Below the pieces are notes generated by a model. The model made no database searches and was not told the origin of the DNA. It saw only the letters and a list, made by a program, of their open reading frames with translations. Positions 6,445 through 14,505 of a stretch of 34,176 nucleotides of DNA are shown here, piece by piece (the stretch's first letter is position 1; every line of letters starts with the position of its first letter). The stretch lies in NCBI GenBank assembly GCA_020061995.1, contig JAGUXE010000053.1:1-34176 (forward strand), in the 5' to 3' direction. The DNA comes from Ignavibacteriales bacterium. GTDB taxonomy: Bacteria; Bacteroidota; Ignavibacteria; Ignavibacteriales; Ignavibacteriaceae. A program made the translations under genes and the position numbers.

Positions 6445-9042
6445 ATGCAAAAGCCAGTAAACATTATCATCACCGAACCTGCGGGCATTACACGTATAAA
6501 TGAGCCTGTTACCATGGGAATTCCATTCAAAAAAGGTATTCTGAATGACCCTTCATTACTTTCAATATTTGATGAAAATGACAAGCCTGTTCCCGTTCAG
6601 GTAGAAGTCCTCAATAAATGGTCTGATGGCAGCATAAAATGGGCTTTGTTCGATTTTCAAGTGAACATTGAAGCTGATAAAAAAGCAACTTGGCAACTTA
6701 AATCAGAAAAGAGTGATGTTTCTGCCTTAAAAGAGAAAGCGATTAACATCAGCGAATCGCCTGAAGAATTTATAGTAGATACAGGCATGTCAATAATGAC
6801 TATTGACAGAAGATTATTTATACCGTTTAAGAGTGTAATGGTCAGTGACATTGATTTGATTGCTAAACAGAGATGTTCTACATTACTCATAAACACAAAA
6901 GGTGAGAAATTTGAGCCATTTATTAAACATTCAAAGGTAGAAACGCAAGGGCCTTTACGCACAACTTTATATCTTGAAGGCATTTTCTGTCATAAAAAAA
7001 GTAGAGGAACAGAATTAATAGACTTCTTTGCCAGATTACATCTTTATGCTCAACATTCATTTTCAAAAGTAGAATTTACTATAAGAAATCCTAAAGCTGC
7101 TGAACATCCCGGAGGAATGTGGGATTTAGGAGATAAAGGTTCTGTATTTTTCAAAGACCTTTCAATCAATGTTGGAATTCATTCAGGTGAAACACACATT
7201 CAATGGAAAACACAGTTTAAAGACCCAGTCAATAAAAATTACTCAGACATAGAGATTTATCAGGATTCGAGTGGAGAAGAAAACTGGCAGAGCCGTAATC
7301 ATGTGAACTATCAGGGTAGGGTTACTACAACATTTAAAGGTTACAGAGTCTATAATGCTGAAAAGATTATTAAATCCGGGGAAAGGGCAAATCCTGTTTT
7401 ATCAGTTGCCAAAGAAAATGGAAAGATTGGAGCTACTATAAATAAATTCTGGCAGAACTTTCCAAAGGCATTGAAAGCCTCTGATGGAATTGTTTCAATA
7501 AAACTATTTCCAGACAGATTTAATGGTTTGTTTGAATTACAAGGAGGTGAACAGAAAACACATACCATTTTCCTTATGTTTTCAAAGTTAGATGGAGAAG
7601 ATATTGAATGGACACTTTTACCAATAATTCCTAAACTGACACCTGAGTATTATGCATATACAAATGTTTTTGGATATCTAACACCAAAAGAAAAAGATTC
7701 ACACAGTTCTTACATTTCAGTGATGGATACAATCATCGAAGGTGAAAAAAGCTTTTTCAACCGAAGGGAAATTATTGATGAATATGGATGGAGAAATTTC
7801 GGTGACCTTTACGCAGACCATGAAGGCTTATATTACGACGGACCACAACCTGTCATTTCACACTATAACAATCAGTACGATGGCATATGTGGTTTCCTTT
7901 TACAATATGCAAGAAGCGGTGACTTCAGATGGTTAGAACTTGCTGATGACCTTACGCATCATGTAATGGATATTGATATATATCACACAGATAAAGATAA
8001 GCCTGCCTACAATGGGGGTCTTTTCTGGCAGACAGACCATTATGTTGATGCAGCGACATCCACTCACAGGACATATTCAAGAAAAACTATAGAATTAAAA
8101 AAACTAAGAGATTACGGTGGTGGTCCTGCAAATGAGCATAACTACACAACAGGTTTGCTTTATTATTACTTTATGACCGGAAACCCCATGGCAAAAGATA
8201 GTGTCATAGGATTAGCAGAGTGGGTTATCAATATGGATGATGGTTCAAAATCACCTTTTAGATTTATCTGTAAAAATGCAACAGGACTTGCGAGCCAGAC
8301 TGGTTCATGTACCTATCATAAACCCGGAAGGGGATGTGGAAATTCTATAAATGCACTGTTAGATGCATATATACTCACAGGTTGGAAAAAATATAAAGAT
8401 AAAGTAGAAGAACTCATTTGTCGTTGCATCCAGCCAGAAGATGACATAGAAAGTATTAATCCTGTCAAAGACCCAGAATACAGATGGTCCTATTTAGTAT
8501 TTTTGCAGGTGCTCGGGAAGTATCTTGATATGAAGACAGAATGTGGAGAAATGGACTACATGTTCTGCTATGCGAGGGAAAGTCTTTTACACTATGCAAA
8601 GTGGATGCTTGAAAATGAGGTTCCATACAAGCAATTACTCCATGTGGTTGAATATCCAACTGAAAGCTGGATAGTAATGGATATGAGAAAAAGCAATATA
8701 TTTGATTATGCTTCAAAATATACTCTAAATGAAATATTAAGACAGAAATTCCTCGAAAAGGCTTCTTTCTTTTACAAGACATGCATAAAAGACCTTCAGG
8801 ATTTTGAGACAAGATATTTTATGCGTCCACTTGTTATGCTGATGAATTATGGAGTGATGAGATTGTATTTTGACAATCATCCTGAAGAAAAGGTTGTCTG
8901 TAAAGATTGTAATCATAATTATGGAAAACCACAGAAATTTGTTCCGCAGAGAATAGTAGCTATAAAAAGGGTTAAATTGGCAGGAGTAGCAATATGTTTC
9001 ATTTTCATGGTCATCATGAGTTTAATAATTATAAAAATCTAA
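6445..9042 (+). CDS. PcRGLX/YetA-like exo-rhamnogalacturonan lyase family protein with C-terminal TM anchor
   Basis: 865-residue protein. Residues 1-90 (RINEPVTMGIPFKKGIL, WSDGSIKWALFDFQ) match the N-terminal RIFT-barrel of the PcRGLX/YetA family. Residues of about 200-430 form the central beta-sandwich, with HPGGMWDLGDKGSVFFKDLS, NKFWQNFPKAL and FELQGGEQKTHTIF. The remainder (DLTHHVMDIDIYHTD, GGPANEHNYTTGLLYYYF) is an alpha/alpha toroid. Characterised members are exolytic rhamnogalacturonan lyases. Unusually, there is no signal peptide, an in-frame stop lies just upstream, and the last about 20 residues (AGVAICFIFMVIMSLIIIKI) are a hydrophobic tail preceded by a basic stretch. It is therefore predicted to be tail-anchored rather than secreted. 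Family call good; substrate and topology inferred. Confidence 0.78.
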   Translation: MQKPVNIIITEPAGITRINEPVTMGIPFKKGILNDPSLLSIFDENDKPVPVQVEVLNKWSDGSIKWALFDFQVNIEADKKATWQLKSEKSDVSALKEKAINISESPEEFIVDTGMSIMTIDRRLFIPFKSVMVSDIDLIAKQRCSTLLINTKGEKFEPFIKHSKVETQGPLRTTLYLEGIFCHKKSRGTELIDFFARLHLYAQHSFSKVEFTIRNPKAAEHPGGMWDLGDKGSVFFKDLSINVGIHSGETHIQWKTQFKDPVNKNYSDIEIYQDSSGEENWQSRNHVNYQGRVTTTFKGYRVYNAEKIIKSGERANPVLSVAKENGKIGATINKFWQNFPKALKASDGIVSIKLFPDRFNGLFELQGGEQKTHTIFLMFSKLDGEDIEWTLLPIIPKLTPEYYAYTNVFGYLTPKEKDSHSSYISVMDTIIEGEKSFFNRREIIDEYGWRNFGDLYADHEGLYYDGPQPVISHYNNQYDGICGFLLQYARSGDFRWLELADDLTHHVMDIDIYHTDKDKPAYNGGLFWQTDHYVDAATSTHRTYSRKTIELKKLRDYGGGPANEHNYTTGLLYYYFMTGNPMAKDSVIGLAEWVINMDDGSKSPFRFICKNATGLASQTGSCTYHKPGRGCGNSINALLDAYILTGWKKYKDKVEELICRCIQPEDDIESINPVKDPEYRWSYLVFLQVLGKYLDMKTECGEMDYMFCYARESLLHYAKWMLENEVPYKQLLHVVEYPTESWIVMDMRKSNIFDYASKYTLNEILRQKFLEKASFFYKTCIKDLQDFETRYFMRPLVMLMNYGVMRLYFDNHPEEKVVCKDCNHNYGKPQKFVPQRIVAIKRVKLAGVAICFIFMVIMSLIIIKI

Positions 9043-9106
9043 TTTTATCTGTTATTCCTCTAAAAGTTGAAATACGGAATAAATTAGTTACCTTCCAGAG
9101 GTTTAT

Positions 9107-10084
9107 TTGAAACACCAAACATCATTTAATTCTTTTAGCCTTAATGGGGAAAAATTGGGGTTTATAGTTGGCCATTTTAAATCTGGAAGCACATGGCTTA
9201 TAAATCTTCTTAGCCTTCATCCTAAAATAGTCGGTATTGCTGAAACAAATATCTTTCATCATGCATTCAAATATGGAGATTTCAAAAAAAGTAACGAAGT
9301 ATTATTTAAAAAAACTGCATGGGGTGAAGAAGGTTTGAAAAAGCTACCAAAACACTATTTAGCTAAATTGGTGAACAATTTCAGAAAATACCGGAAACCT
9401 GTTCTAAGATTAAACCCTCTTGATAGGCCAACAACATTTTATAATCTCAGCTTATTAAATCAATTCCGTTTGAGAAATTTATTACTTAAAAGTGAGACAC
9501 CTGAAGATTATTGTAGAAGGTTTTTTAGTTTTCTAATGTTAATATTTTCACCAGAAAAATACTTGATAGAAAAATGTCCAGCAAACATATTTAATGTTCC
9601 AAGAATTAAAGATGTTTTTCCTAATTGTAAACTTATGTCTGTGCACAGAGATGGAAGAGATGTTGTAATTTCTCATTATTTTTTCTGGAAAAATGAAAAG
9701 AGAGAACAAGAATGGTCTTTTGGAAATAGTGTTCTTTTATGGAAGAAAGCTATAGAAGCAGAATTAGAATTTGCAGATAAGTATGGGATCTGGGTATGCT
9801 CATACGAGGATTTATTATCAAATGGAAGAGGTATTGTTAAGGATATCCTCAATTTTTTAAAGTTAGACTCTGACAAGGCAATAGTTAATTCAATGATTGA
9901 AAAATCTTCATTCAAGTTTATCACTGGTCGAACATCAGGAGTCGAAAACAGAAAGGAATTTTACAGGAAAGGTACATCAGGAGACTGGCGGAATCACTTT
10001 ACGGATGAGGATAAAAAAACTTTTAAAAGATTAGCTGGTAATCTGCTTATACGGTTAGGATATGAATCAGATTATAACTGGTAA
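9107..10084 (+). CDS. Sulfotransferase family protein
   Basis: 325-residue PAPS-dependent sulfotransferase. The 5'-phosphosulfate loop is KSGSTWL at residues 25-31, following the beta-strand LGFIVGHF. The 3'-phosphate-binding motif is SVHRDGRDVVISHY at about 178-191, and EKCPAN (155-160) occupies the place of the usual EKTP. A late segment TGRTSGVENRKEFYRKG is followed by SGDWRNHF, as in the family C-terminus. The start is a TTG with AGAGG about 6 bases upstream; no better ATG exists near it. It probably transfers sulfate to a hydroxyl of the polysaccharide made by this locus. The PAPS source is plausibly the SAT/APS-kinase gene at 17503. Carbohydrate acceptor is inferred from context only. 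Confidence 0.87.
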   Translation: MKHQTSFNSFSLNGEKLGFIVGHFKSGSTWLINLLSLHPKIVGIAETNIFHHAFKYGDFKKSNEVLFKKTAWGEEGLKKLPKHYLAKLVNNFRKYRKPVLRLNPLDRPTTFYNLSLLNQFRLRNLLLKSETPEDYCRRFFSFLMLIFSPEKYLIEKCPANIFNVPRIKDVFPNCKLMSVHRDGRDVVISHYFFWKNEKREQEWSFGNSVLLWKKAIEAELEFADKYGIWVCSYEDLLSNGRGIVKDILNFLKLDSDKAIVNSMIEKSSFKFITGRTSGVENRKEFYRKGTSGDWRNHFTDEDKKTFKRLAGNLLIRLGYESDYNW

Positions 10085-10101
10085 TAAGGGTACTTTTATA
10101 T

Positions 10102-10128
10102 GTCATTCCTGCATAAGCAGGAATTCAG
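10102..10128. repeat. GTCATTCCTGC..GCAGGAATTCAG palindromic repeat, copy 3
   Basis: Same 27-bp family as 6375-6401, with perfect ATTCCTGC/GCAGGAAT arms around ATAA. It lies in the 71-bp gap between the sulfotransferase and the ABC permease, so any hairpin formed would lie between co-transcribed genes and could tune message stability. Confidence 0.8.
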
Positions 10129-10155
10129 AAAAACTATAGAAAAGGAAAATAATCT

Positions 10156-10941
10156 ATGAAAGAAATGATTAATGAACTCATTCAGTACCGCGAACTTCTT
10201 TACATGATGACCTTGCGAGATATCAAAGTCAGATACAAACAATCAGTCATGGGTTTCATGTGGGCTATCTTTATGCCAATGCTAATAGTTGCAGCAGGGA
10301 TTCTTGTGAAAAAAGCATTTTCCTTTGTTTCAGGAAAACCTATGGAATTTTCAGAAATATCCTCTGTTGCCGTAAAAGCACTTCCATGGTCTTTCTTTGT
10401 TGGCTCACTTCGTTTTGCAACTAACAGCCTTATCACTAACACAAATCTTGTCACAAAGATATATTTCCCAAGGGAAGTATTCCCACTTTCAGCCACGTTC
10501 GCAAATCTCTTTGATTTTTTTATTGCATCAATAGCACTTACAGTCATACTTGCTATAATGGGAGTAGGTATAAGCATTTATATCATCTGGCTTCCATTTT
10601 TAATGATACTACTTATAATGTTCACTGCAGGTGTAGGCATGCTATTCGCCTGTGCAAATCTTTTTTTCAGGGATGTAAAATATATCGTAGAGGTTATACT
10701 TACTTTTGCTATATTCTTTACCCCTGTTTTTTACGAAGCATCAATGTTTGGAAAATGGTCGCCATTATTATTAATAAATCCTGTTGGTGCAATACTTGAA
10801 GGCATAAATGATGTTGTCGTTTTTCACAGAGCACCTGACATGTTCTGGCTTGGCTATTCAGCCATTTCTTCTATTACTACTCTTATTTTTAGCTGGTGGA
10901 TCTTCCATAAGGCAGAATTTACATTTGCAGAGAATATATAA
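10156..10941 (+). CDS. wzm: ABC-2 type polysaccharide export permease (Wzm-like)
   Basis: 261-residue integral membrane protein of the ABC2_membrane family with about six hydrophobic segments. The amphipathic start LIQYRELLYMMTLRDIKVRY and then KQSVMGFMWAIFMPMLIV, together with late FFTPVFYEAS and LLLINPVGAILEGIND, are signature stretches of Wzm/TagG/KpsM-type O-antigen and teichoic acid exporters. An AAAGGA sequence precedes the ATG. It pairs with the ATPase at 11271, although 329 bp with a gene remnant now separate them. It would form the membrane channel that passes an undecaprenyl-linked glycan to the periplasm. Confidence in family is high. Confidence 0.92.
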   Translation: MKEMINELIQYRELLYMMTLRDIKVRYKQSVMGFMWAIFMPMLIVAAGILVKKAFSFVSGKPMEFSEISSVAVKALPWSFFVGSLRFATNSLITNTNLVTKIYFPREVFPLSATFANLFDFFIASIALTVILAIMGVGISIYIIWLPFLMILLIMFTAGVGMLFACANLFFRDVKYIVEVILTFAIFFTPVFYEASMFGKWSPLLLINPVGAILEGINDVVVFHRAPDMFWLGYSAISSITTLIFSWWIFHKAEFTFAENI

Positions 10942-10950
10942 AAAATATAA

Positions 10951-11204
10951 TCAGCTAAGCTATCTATAACAAATAATATTGCTGAAGGATATGGGAGATA
11001 TTATTTTCAGGAAAATATCCAATTTTGTCGACAATCAAGAGGTTCTATATACGAATTAATTGATGATTTAATGAATGCTTAGACTGTGGATATATTAATG
11101 AACAAAAATGTATTGAACATAAAAAAGACGCATATGAATTAGTCAGAAAATTAAATGCATATATTTCAAAAACAAGAAAAATGAAAGAAGAATATGAATC
11201 ATAA
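10951..11204 (+). pseudogene. Four-helix-bundle (S23/Avd-like) protein remnant, truncated and frameshifted
   Basis: Translating from 10951 gives NNIAEGYGRYYFQENIQF and then CRQSRGSIYELIDDLMNA before a TAG at 11080-11082. Moving to another frame at 11082 continues with DCGYINEQKCIEHKKDAYEL, then VRKLNAYISKTRKMKEEYES, and stops at 11202-11204. Together these are the C-terminal two thirds of the small 'four helix bundle protein' family (IVS-encoded S23 type), whose NIAEGYGR and ENIQFCRQSRGS motifs are diagnostic. Restoring one T at about 11079 (GCT TTA GAC) would rejoin the frames. The N-terminal helix is missing, because a stop lies just upstream at 10948. This remnant accounts for most of the 329-bp gap between permease and ATPase. 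Confidence 0.85.
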
Positions 11205-11220
11205 ACTATCTTCTTTTATA

Positions 11221-11262
11221 ATTTTTCAATATCCATTTTCTATTTTCAAATTTCTATTTTCT
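11221..11262. repeat. T-rich ATTTTCTATTTTC heptad-like repeat tract
   Basis: Short degenerate repeats of an ATTTTC(T/C)A type unit immediately before the Wzt-like start. A similar tract in the same orientation precedes the HAD domain (1294-1340), and two in the opposite orientation lie at about 30443-30500 and 32937-32968. No Shine-Dalgarno sequence is visible between this tract and the ATG at 11271. Confidence 0.65.
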
Positions 11263-11270
11263 AAATAATA

Positions 11271-12491
11271 ATGACTGACATAGCCTTATCATTCGACCAT
11301 GTCTGGAAAAAATTCAAAAAGGGGGAGAAGTACGATTCCCTTCGTGAACTGATTCCCGCTATGGCAAAAGGCCTCTTTTCAAGAAACAATAAAGATGAAC
11401 TTGGTAAAAGGGAATTCTGGGCATTGAAAGATGTATCTTTTGAAGTGAAAAAAGGAGAGGCACTCGGGATTATTGGTCCAAATGGTGCTGGGAAAAGCAC
11501 AATCTTAAAATTATTTAGTGGCATTCTAAAACCAAATAAAGGAAATATAAGAGTAAATGGTCGCCTCAGTGCTCTTATAGAAATAGGTGCAGGATTTCAT
11601 CTGGATTTAACCGGAAAAGAAAATATTTATTTAAATGGTTCGATCCTTGGCATGAAAAAGAAAGAGATTGATAAGAAAATTGACGAAATAATAGAATTTT
11701 CTGGAATTTCAGATTTTATAGATACACCTGTTAAAAGATACTCCTCGGGAATGCATGCAAGATTGGGATTTTCAATTGCAGCCCATGTAGAACCTGAAAT
11801 ATTATTGGTTGATGAGGTATTGAGCGTTGGAGATGCAGGTTTTCAAGCGAAATGTTTGAAGAAAATGGATGAAGTTATGAAAGGTGGAACAACCATCGTT
11901 TTTATAAGTCATATGGTAACACAGGTTGCTCGATTATGCAGCATAGTTTTAGTACTTTCTCAGGGAGAGATAAAACATTATGGAGATTCTGATACAGCGG
12001 TTAAAGTTTATTATGACCTTGTAAATTATCCTGAAGTTAAGGATGAAAAAAAGTATCATAATAAGTTAGGTATTTCAATTGTCCCTCTTAATTCTGGGGG
12101 AGAAGAGATAAATAAAATTCCCTTTGGAACTCCGATTTATCTCAAGGCAAAATGCAATATCCCTGATAATTTCCCTGAATCATATCTAATTATTAAAATT
12201 GGTAATGATTATGGACAGAATTATATAACCTTAAATTCTGAAAAGGCGAATATCAGTGTAAAAGCTGGATATTCAGAGATAATCTGTCGTGTTGATAACT
12301 GTAATTTTCTTCCTAATGTTTACAAATTACGTGCATCTCTTTTTGATATAAAAACGGGAAAAGTCTTTTACTCTTATCAACAAAATGATAATATGGTTAT
12401 CAGCATGCCAGAGAATGATATTTTACGTACATTACCAACCAAAGAATATGCTGTTTTTGATGTCCCTTCTTTCTGGCAGTTAATAGAATAG
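11271..12491 (+). CDS. wzt: ABC transporter ATPase with C-terminal glycan-binding domain (Wzt-like)
   Basis: 406 residues. The nucleotide-binding domain has Walker A GPNGAGKST (69-77), signature YSSGMHARLGF (157-167), Walker B ILLVDE (177-182) and H-loop His214 (FISHMVTQV). ALIEIGAGFHLDLTGKENIY is specific to the polysaccharide-export (Wzt/TagH) subfamily. Residues of about 250-406 form an extra beta-rich region (IVPLNSGGEEI, GTPIYLKAKC, CNFLPNVYKLRASLF) matching the Wzt C-terminal carbohydrate-binding domain. In characterised systems that domain recognises a modified chain end and licenses export. It works with the permease at 10156. Nearby sulfotransferases raise the possibility that the recognised end is sulfated, which is an inference. 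Confidence 0.93.
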   Translation: MTDIALSFDHVWKKFKKGEKYDSLRELIPAMAKGLFSRNNKDELGKREFWALKDVSFEVKKGEALGIIGPNGAGKSTILKLFSGILKPNKGNIRVNGRLSALIEIGAGFHLDLTGKENIYLNGSILGMKKKEIDKKIDEIIEFSGISDFIDTPVKRYSSGMHARLGFSIAAHVEPEILLVDEVLSVGDAGFQAKCLKKMDEVMKGGTTIVFISHMVTQVARLCSIVLVLSQGEIKHYGDSDTAVKVYYDLVNYPEVKDEKKYHNKLGISIVPLNSGGEEINKIPFGTPIYLKAKCNIPDNFPESYLIIKIGNDYGQNYITLNSEKANISVKAGYSEIICRVDNCNFLPNVYKLRASLFDIKTGKVFYSYQQNDNMVISMPENDILRTLPTKEYAVFDVPSFWQLIE

Positions 12492-12555
12492 CAGGTCACT
12501 TCATATGTATGATAATCTCCATATTTCAACAGAAATAATTTATTGACAGGATATA

Positions 12556-13542
12556 GTGAAGACACATATACATATAATAAATCCTTATTGGAACGACTCC
12601 GGCGGGAGCGAATGGAGATCTCTTACATTGTATGAGGAATTAGTAAAGTATACTAAAGTAAATTTATGGAGTGAATATACTCCAGCTCCAAAGCTTTTAA
12701 ATAAATATCCAATAAAAATTATAAGACCTAAAAGATTTCAATTTCCCTTAACAGGAACATTTATTATTGTGGGCACTTATTTTTATATAGGCAGATGGAT
12801 TAAATTTGCAAGTCCTCGAAGAATAATATTGATTTATAACCTTTTTGAACAAGATAACTTATTAAAACAAATTGATAGATTATCTAAAGGCGGAAAAAGA
12901 AAAATAGAAATTGTATATGCATCAGAAGGTTTGAAAAATCTGACAGGTCTGGATGGTATTGTACATGAATCATTAATAAACATTAAGAAATTCATCCCAC
13001 AAAATAAAGTTCTTAAGCATTGGAACAACAATGAATTTACTGTTGGAAGAATGAGTAGAGATGTAATAGAAAAACATAATATTCAGGACCTTAAGCTATA
13101 TGAAAGGCTTTTGGCTAAAGGAATTCGTGTAAGAATTATGGGGGGCACATGTTTAAATGGCTATTTAAAAGAAAAGGGAATAGAACTTTTAGAATGTAAT
13201 CAGGAGAACCCAGTAGATTTCATGCATACCCTTGACTGTTATTATTATCGCACTTCAGAAAATATTATTGAGACTTTTGGAAGGACAGTAGCTGAAGCAA
13301 TGGCTTGTAGATTACCTGTCGTATGTGATGCAAGGGGACAATACAGTGAATTTATTCATAATCGCCAAAATGGATTTTTAATTAATAATAATAATAATAA
13401 TAATGAAGCATTTGAAATTATTATGAATCTTGTCAAAAATCGAGAATTAAGAGAAAGAATAGGAAGAGAGGCAAGGATTACAATGGAAAGAATATACTCA
13501 GGTGAAAATGTAAAAAAAATGATCGAATATTATCTCGAATAA
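12556..13542 (+). CDS. GT4-like glycosyltransferase
   Basis: 328-residue GT-B type protein. The N-terminus IHIINPYWNDSGGSEWRSL resembles the nucleotide-sugar transferase opening. The C-terminal part has YYYRTSENIIETFGRTVAEA followed by MACRLPVVCDARGQYSEFI, the acidic-x7-acidic signature and following loop of GT4 retaining enzymes. The start is GTG with GACAGG about 6 bases upstream. An in-frame run of seven AAT codons at 13384-13404 encodes a poly-Asn loop just after FLI. It is placed between the exporter ATPase and the GT2 genes, so it probably adds a sugar to the exported chain. Sugar specificity cannot be read from sequence. Confidence 0.78.
   Translation: MKTHIHIINPYWNDSGGSEWRSLTLYEELVKYTKVNLWSEYTPAPKLLNKYPIKIIRPKRFQFPLTGTFIIVGTYFYIGRWIKFASPRRIILIYNLFEQDNLLKQIDRLSKGGKRKIEIVYASEGLKNLTGLDGIVHESLINIKKFIPQNKVLKHWNNNEFTVGRMSRDVIEKHNIQDLKLYERLLAKGIRVRIMGGTCLNGYLKEKGIELLECNQENPVDFMHTLDCYYYRTSENIIETFGRTVAEAMACRLPVVCDARGQYSEFIHNRQNGFLINNNNNNNEAFEIIMNLVKNRELRERIGREARITMERIYSGENVKKMIEYYLE
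13384..13404 (+). repeat. (AAT)7 trinucleotide microsatellite inside a glycosyltransferase gene
   Basis: Seven uninterrupted AAT codons follow ATT at 13381 and encode a seven-Asn run. Because the unit is three bases, slippage would change the loop length without a frameshift. Confidence 0.95.
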
Positions 13543-13545
13543 AAA

Positions 13546-14505
13546 ATGACTAAGGTATCTGTAGTTATTCCCTGCTTTAATGCAGGACGCTATCTTCGCG
13601 AAACACTCAATTCTGTAACATCGCAGACTTTAAAGCCTGCAGAAATCATCGTAGTTGACGATGGTTCAACTGATAACACTGCAGATATTGCACAAGAATA
13701 TGTACCTATAGTTACATTAGTCCAACAGAAAAATCAGGGTATTAGTATATCTAGGAATAGAGGAATGGATGAGGCTAAAGGCGATTGGATAGCCTTTTTG
13801 GACGCAGATGACATCTGGGAATCTAATAAACTCGATTTACAATTAAATGCCGTTTATAAAAATATTGATGTAGTTTGTGTTCATAGTAATTTTTATAAAT
13901 TTGGAGAAAATATAAAGTCAAATATTATCAATCAAATACCTGAAGTAGTTTTGCAAAATGATTATCGGATAGAAACACTGGTTACAACTTGTATGGTTTT
14001 ACCATCTACTGCTATGGTTAGATCAGATATTCCTCTGCGATTTTATTCATGGGTTGATAAAGGGGAAGATATGATTTATTTTGCAGAATTGAGTAACTAT
14101 GGAAAATTCTTATATATACCTAAACCATTAGTTGGATATAGACAACATACACACCAAGCAACAAAGAAAAAAGATGCATGGGTAGCTCATTTCAAAAATA
14201 TGTTCAGGTGGTTAACTGAAATAGAACAGCAGTTAGGTCCTAAAAGGACCGATGAACTAATTGACTTGTTAAGTCAAGATATAATCAGGATTTTAAAAGA
14301 TGCCCGCTGGAGTCATCAGTGGGAACGTTATAAATCTCTTAGAAAATATGCCAAGAAAATCGAATGGCCGAGGGGTAAGCCTAAAATTCTGTATTATCCA
14401 GAAATATTTTATCAAATTAAAGATATTATTGATAAGATTGTTCCTAAAACATTTTATAGATTTTATAGTAAACAAATTTCCAAATTCAAATTCTTCAATG
14501 ATTAA
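13546..14505 (+). CDS. Family 2 glycosyltransferase (paralogue A)
   Basis: 319-residue GT-A enzyme. N-terminal VSVVIPCFNAGRYLRETLNS, then VDDGSTDNT, and the DxD-type LDADDIWE at about residue 86 are classic GT2 features. The C-terminal part (YRIETLVTTCMVLPSTAMVR, then DARWSHQWERYKSLRKYAKK) is shared with the GT2 at 15550 but not with the GT2 at 16516, so these two are close paralogues. It starts 3 bases after the previous stop, without an evident Shine-Dalgarno, and overlaps the second sulfotransferase start by 8 bp. It probably adds one sugar of the repeat unit from a nucleotide donor in the cytoplasm. Donor unknown. Confidence 0.88.
   Translation: MTKVSVVIPCFNAGRYLRETLNSVTSQTLKPAEIIVVDDGSTDNTADIAQEYVPIVTLVQQKNQGISISRNRGMDEAKGDWIAFLDADDIWESNKLDLQLNAVYKNIDVVCVHSNFYKFGENIKSNIINQIPEVVLQNDYRIETLVTTCMVLPSTAMVRSDIPLRFYSWVDKGEDMIYFAELSNYGKFLYIPKPLVGYRQHTHQATKKKDAWVAHFKNMFRWLTEIEQQLGPKRTDELIDLLSQDIIRILKDARWSHQWERYKSLRKYAKKIEWPRGKPKILYYPEIFYQIKDIIDKIVPKTFYRFYSKQISKFKFFND

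Noticed and set aside
14300..14497. N-terminal extension of the second sulfotransferase
   Set aside because: It would overlap the upstream GT2 gene by about 200 bp in another frame and has no sulfotransferase homology; the ATG at 14498 begins just before the conserved domain.
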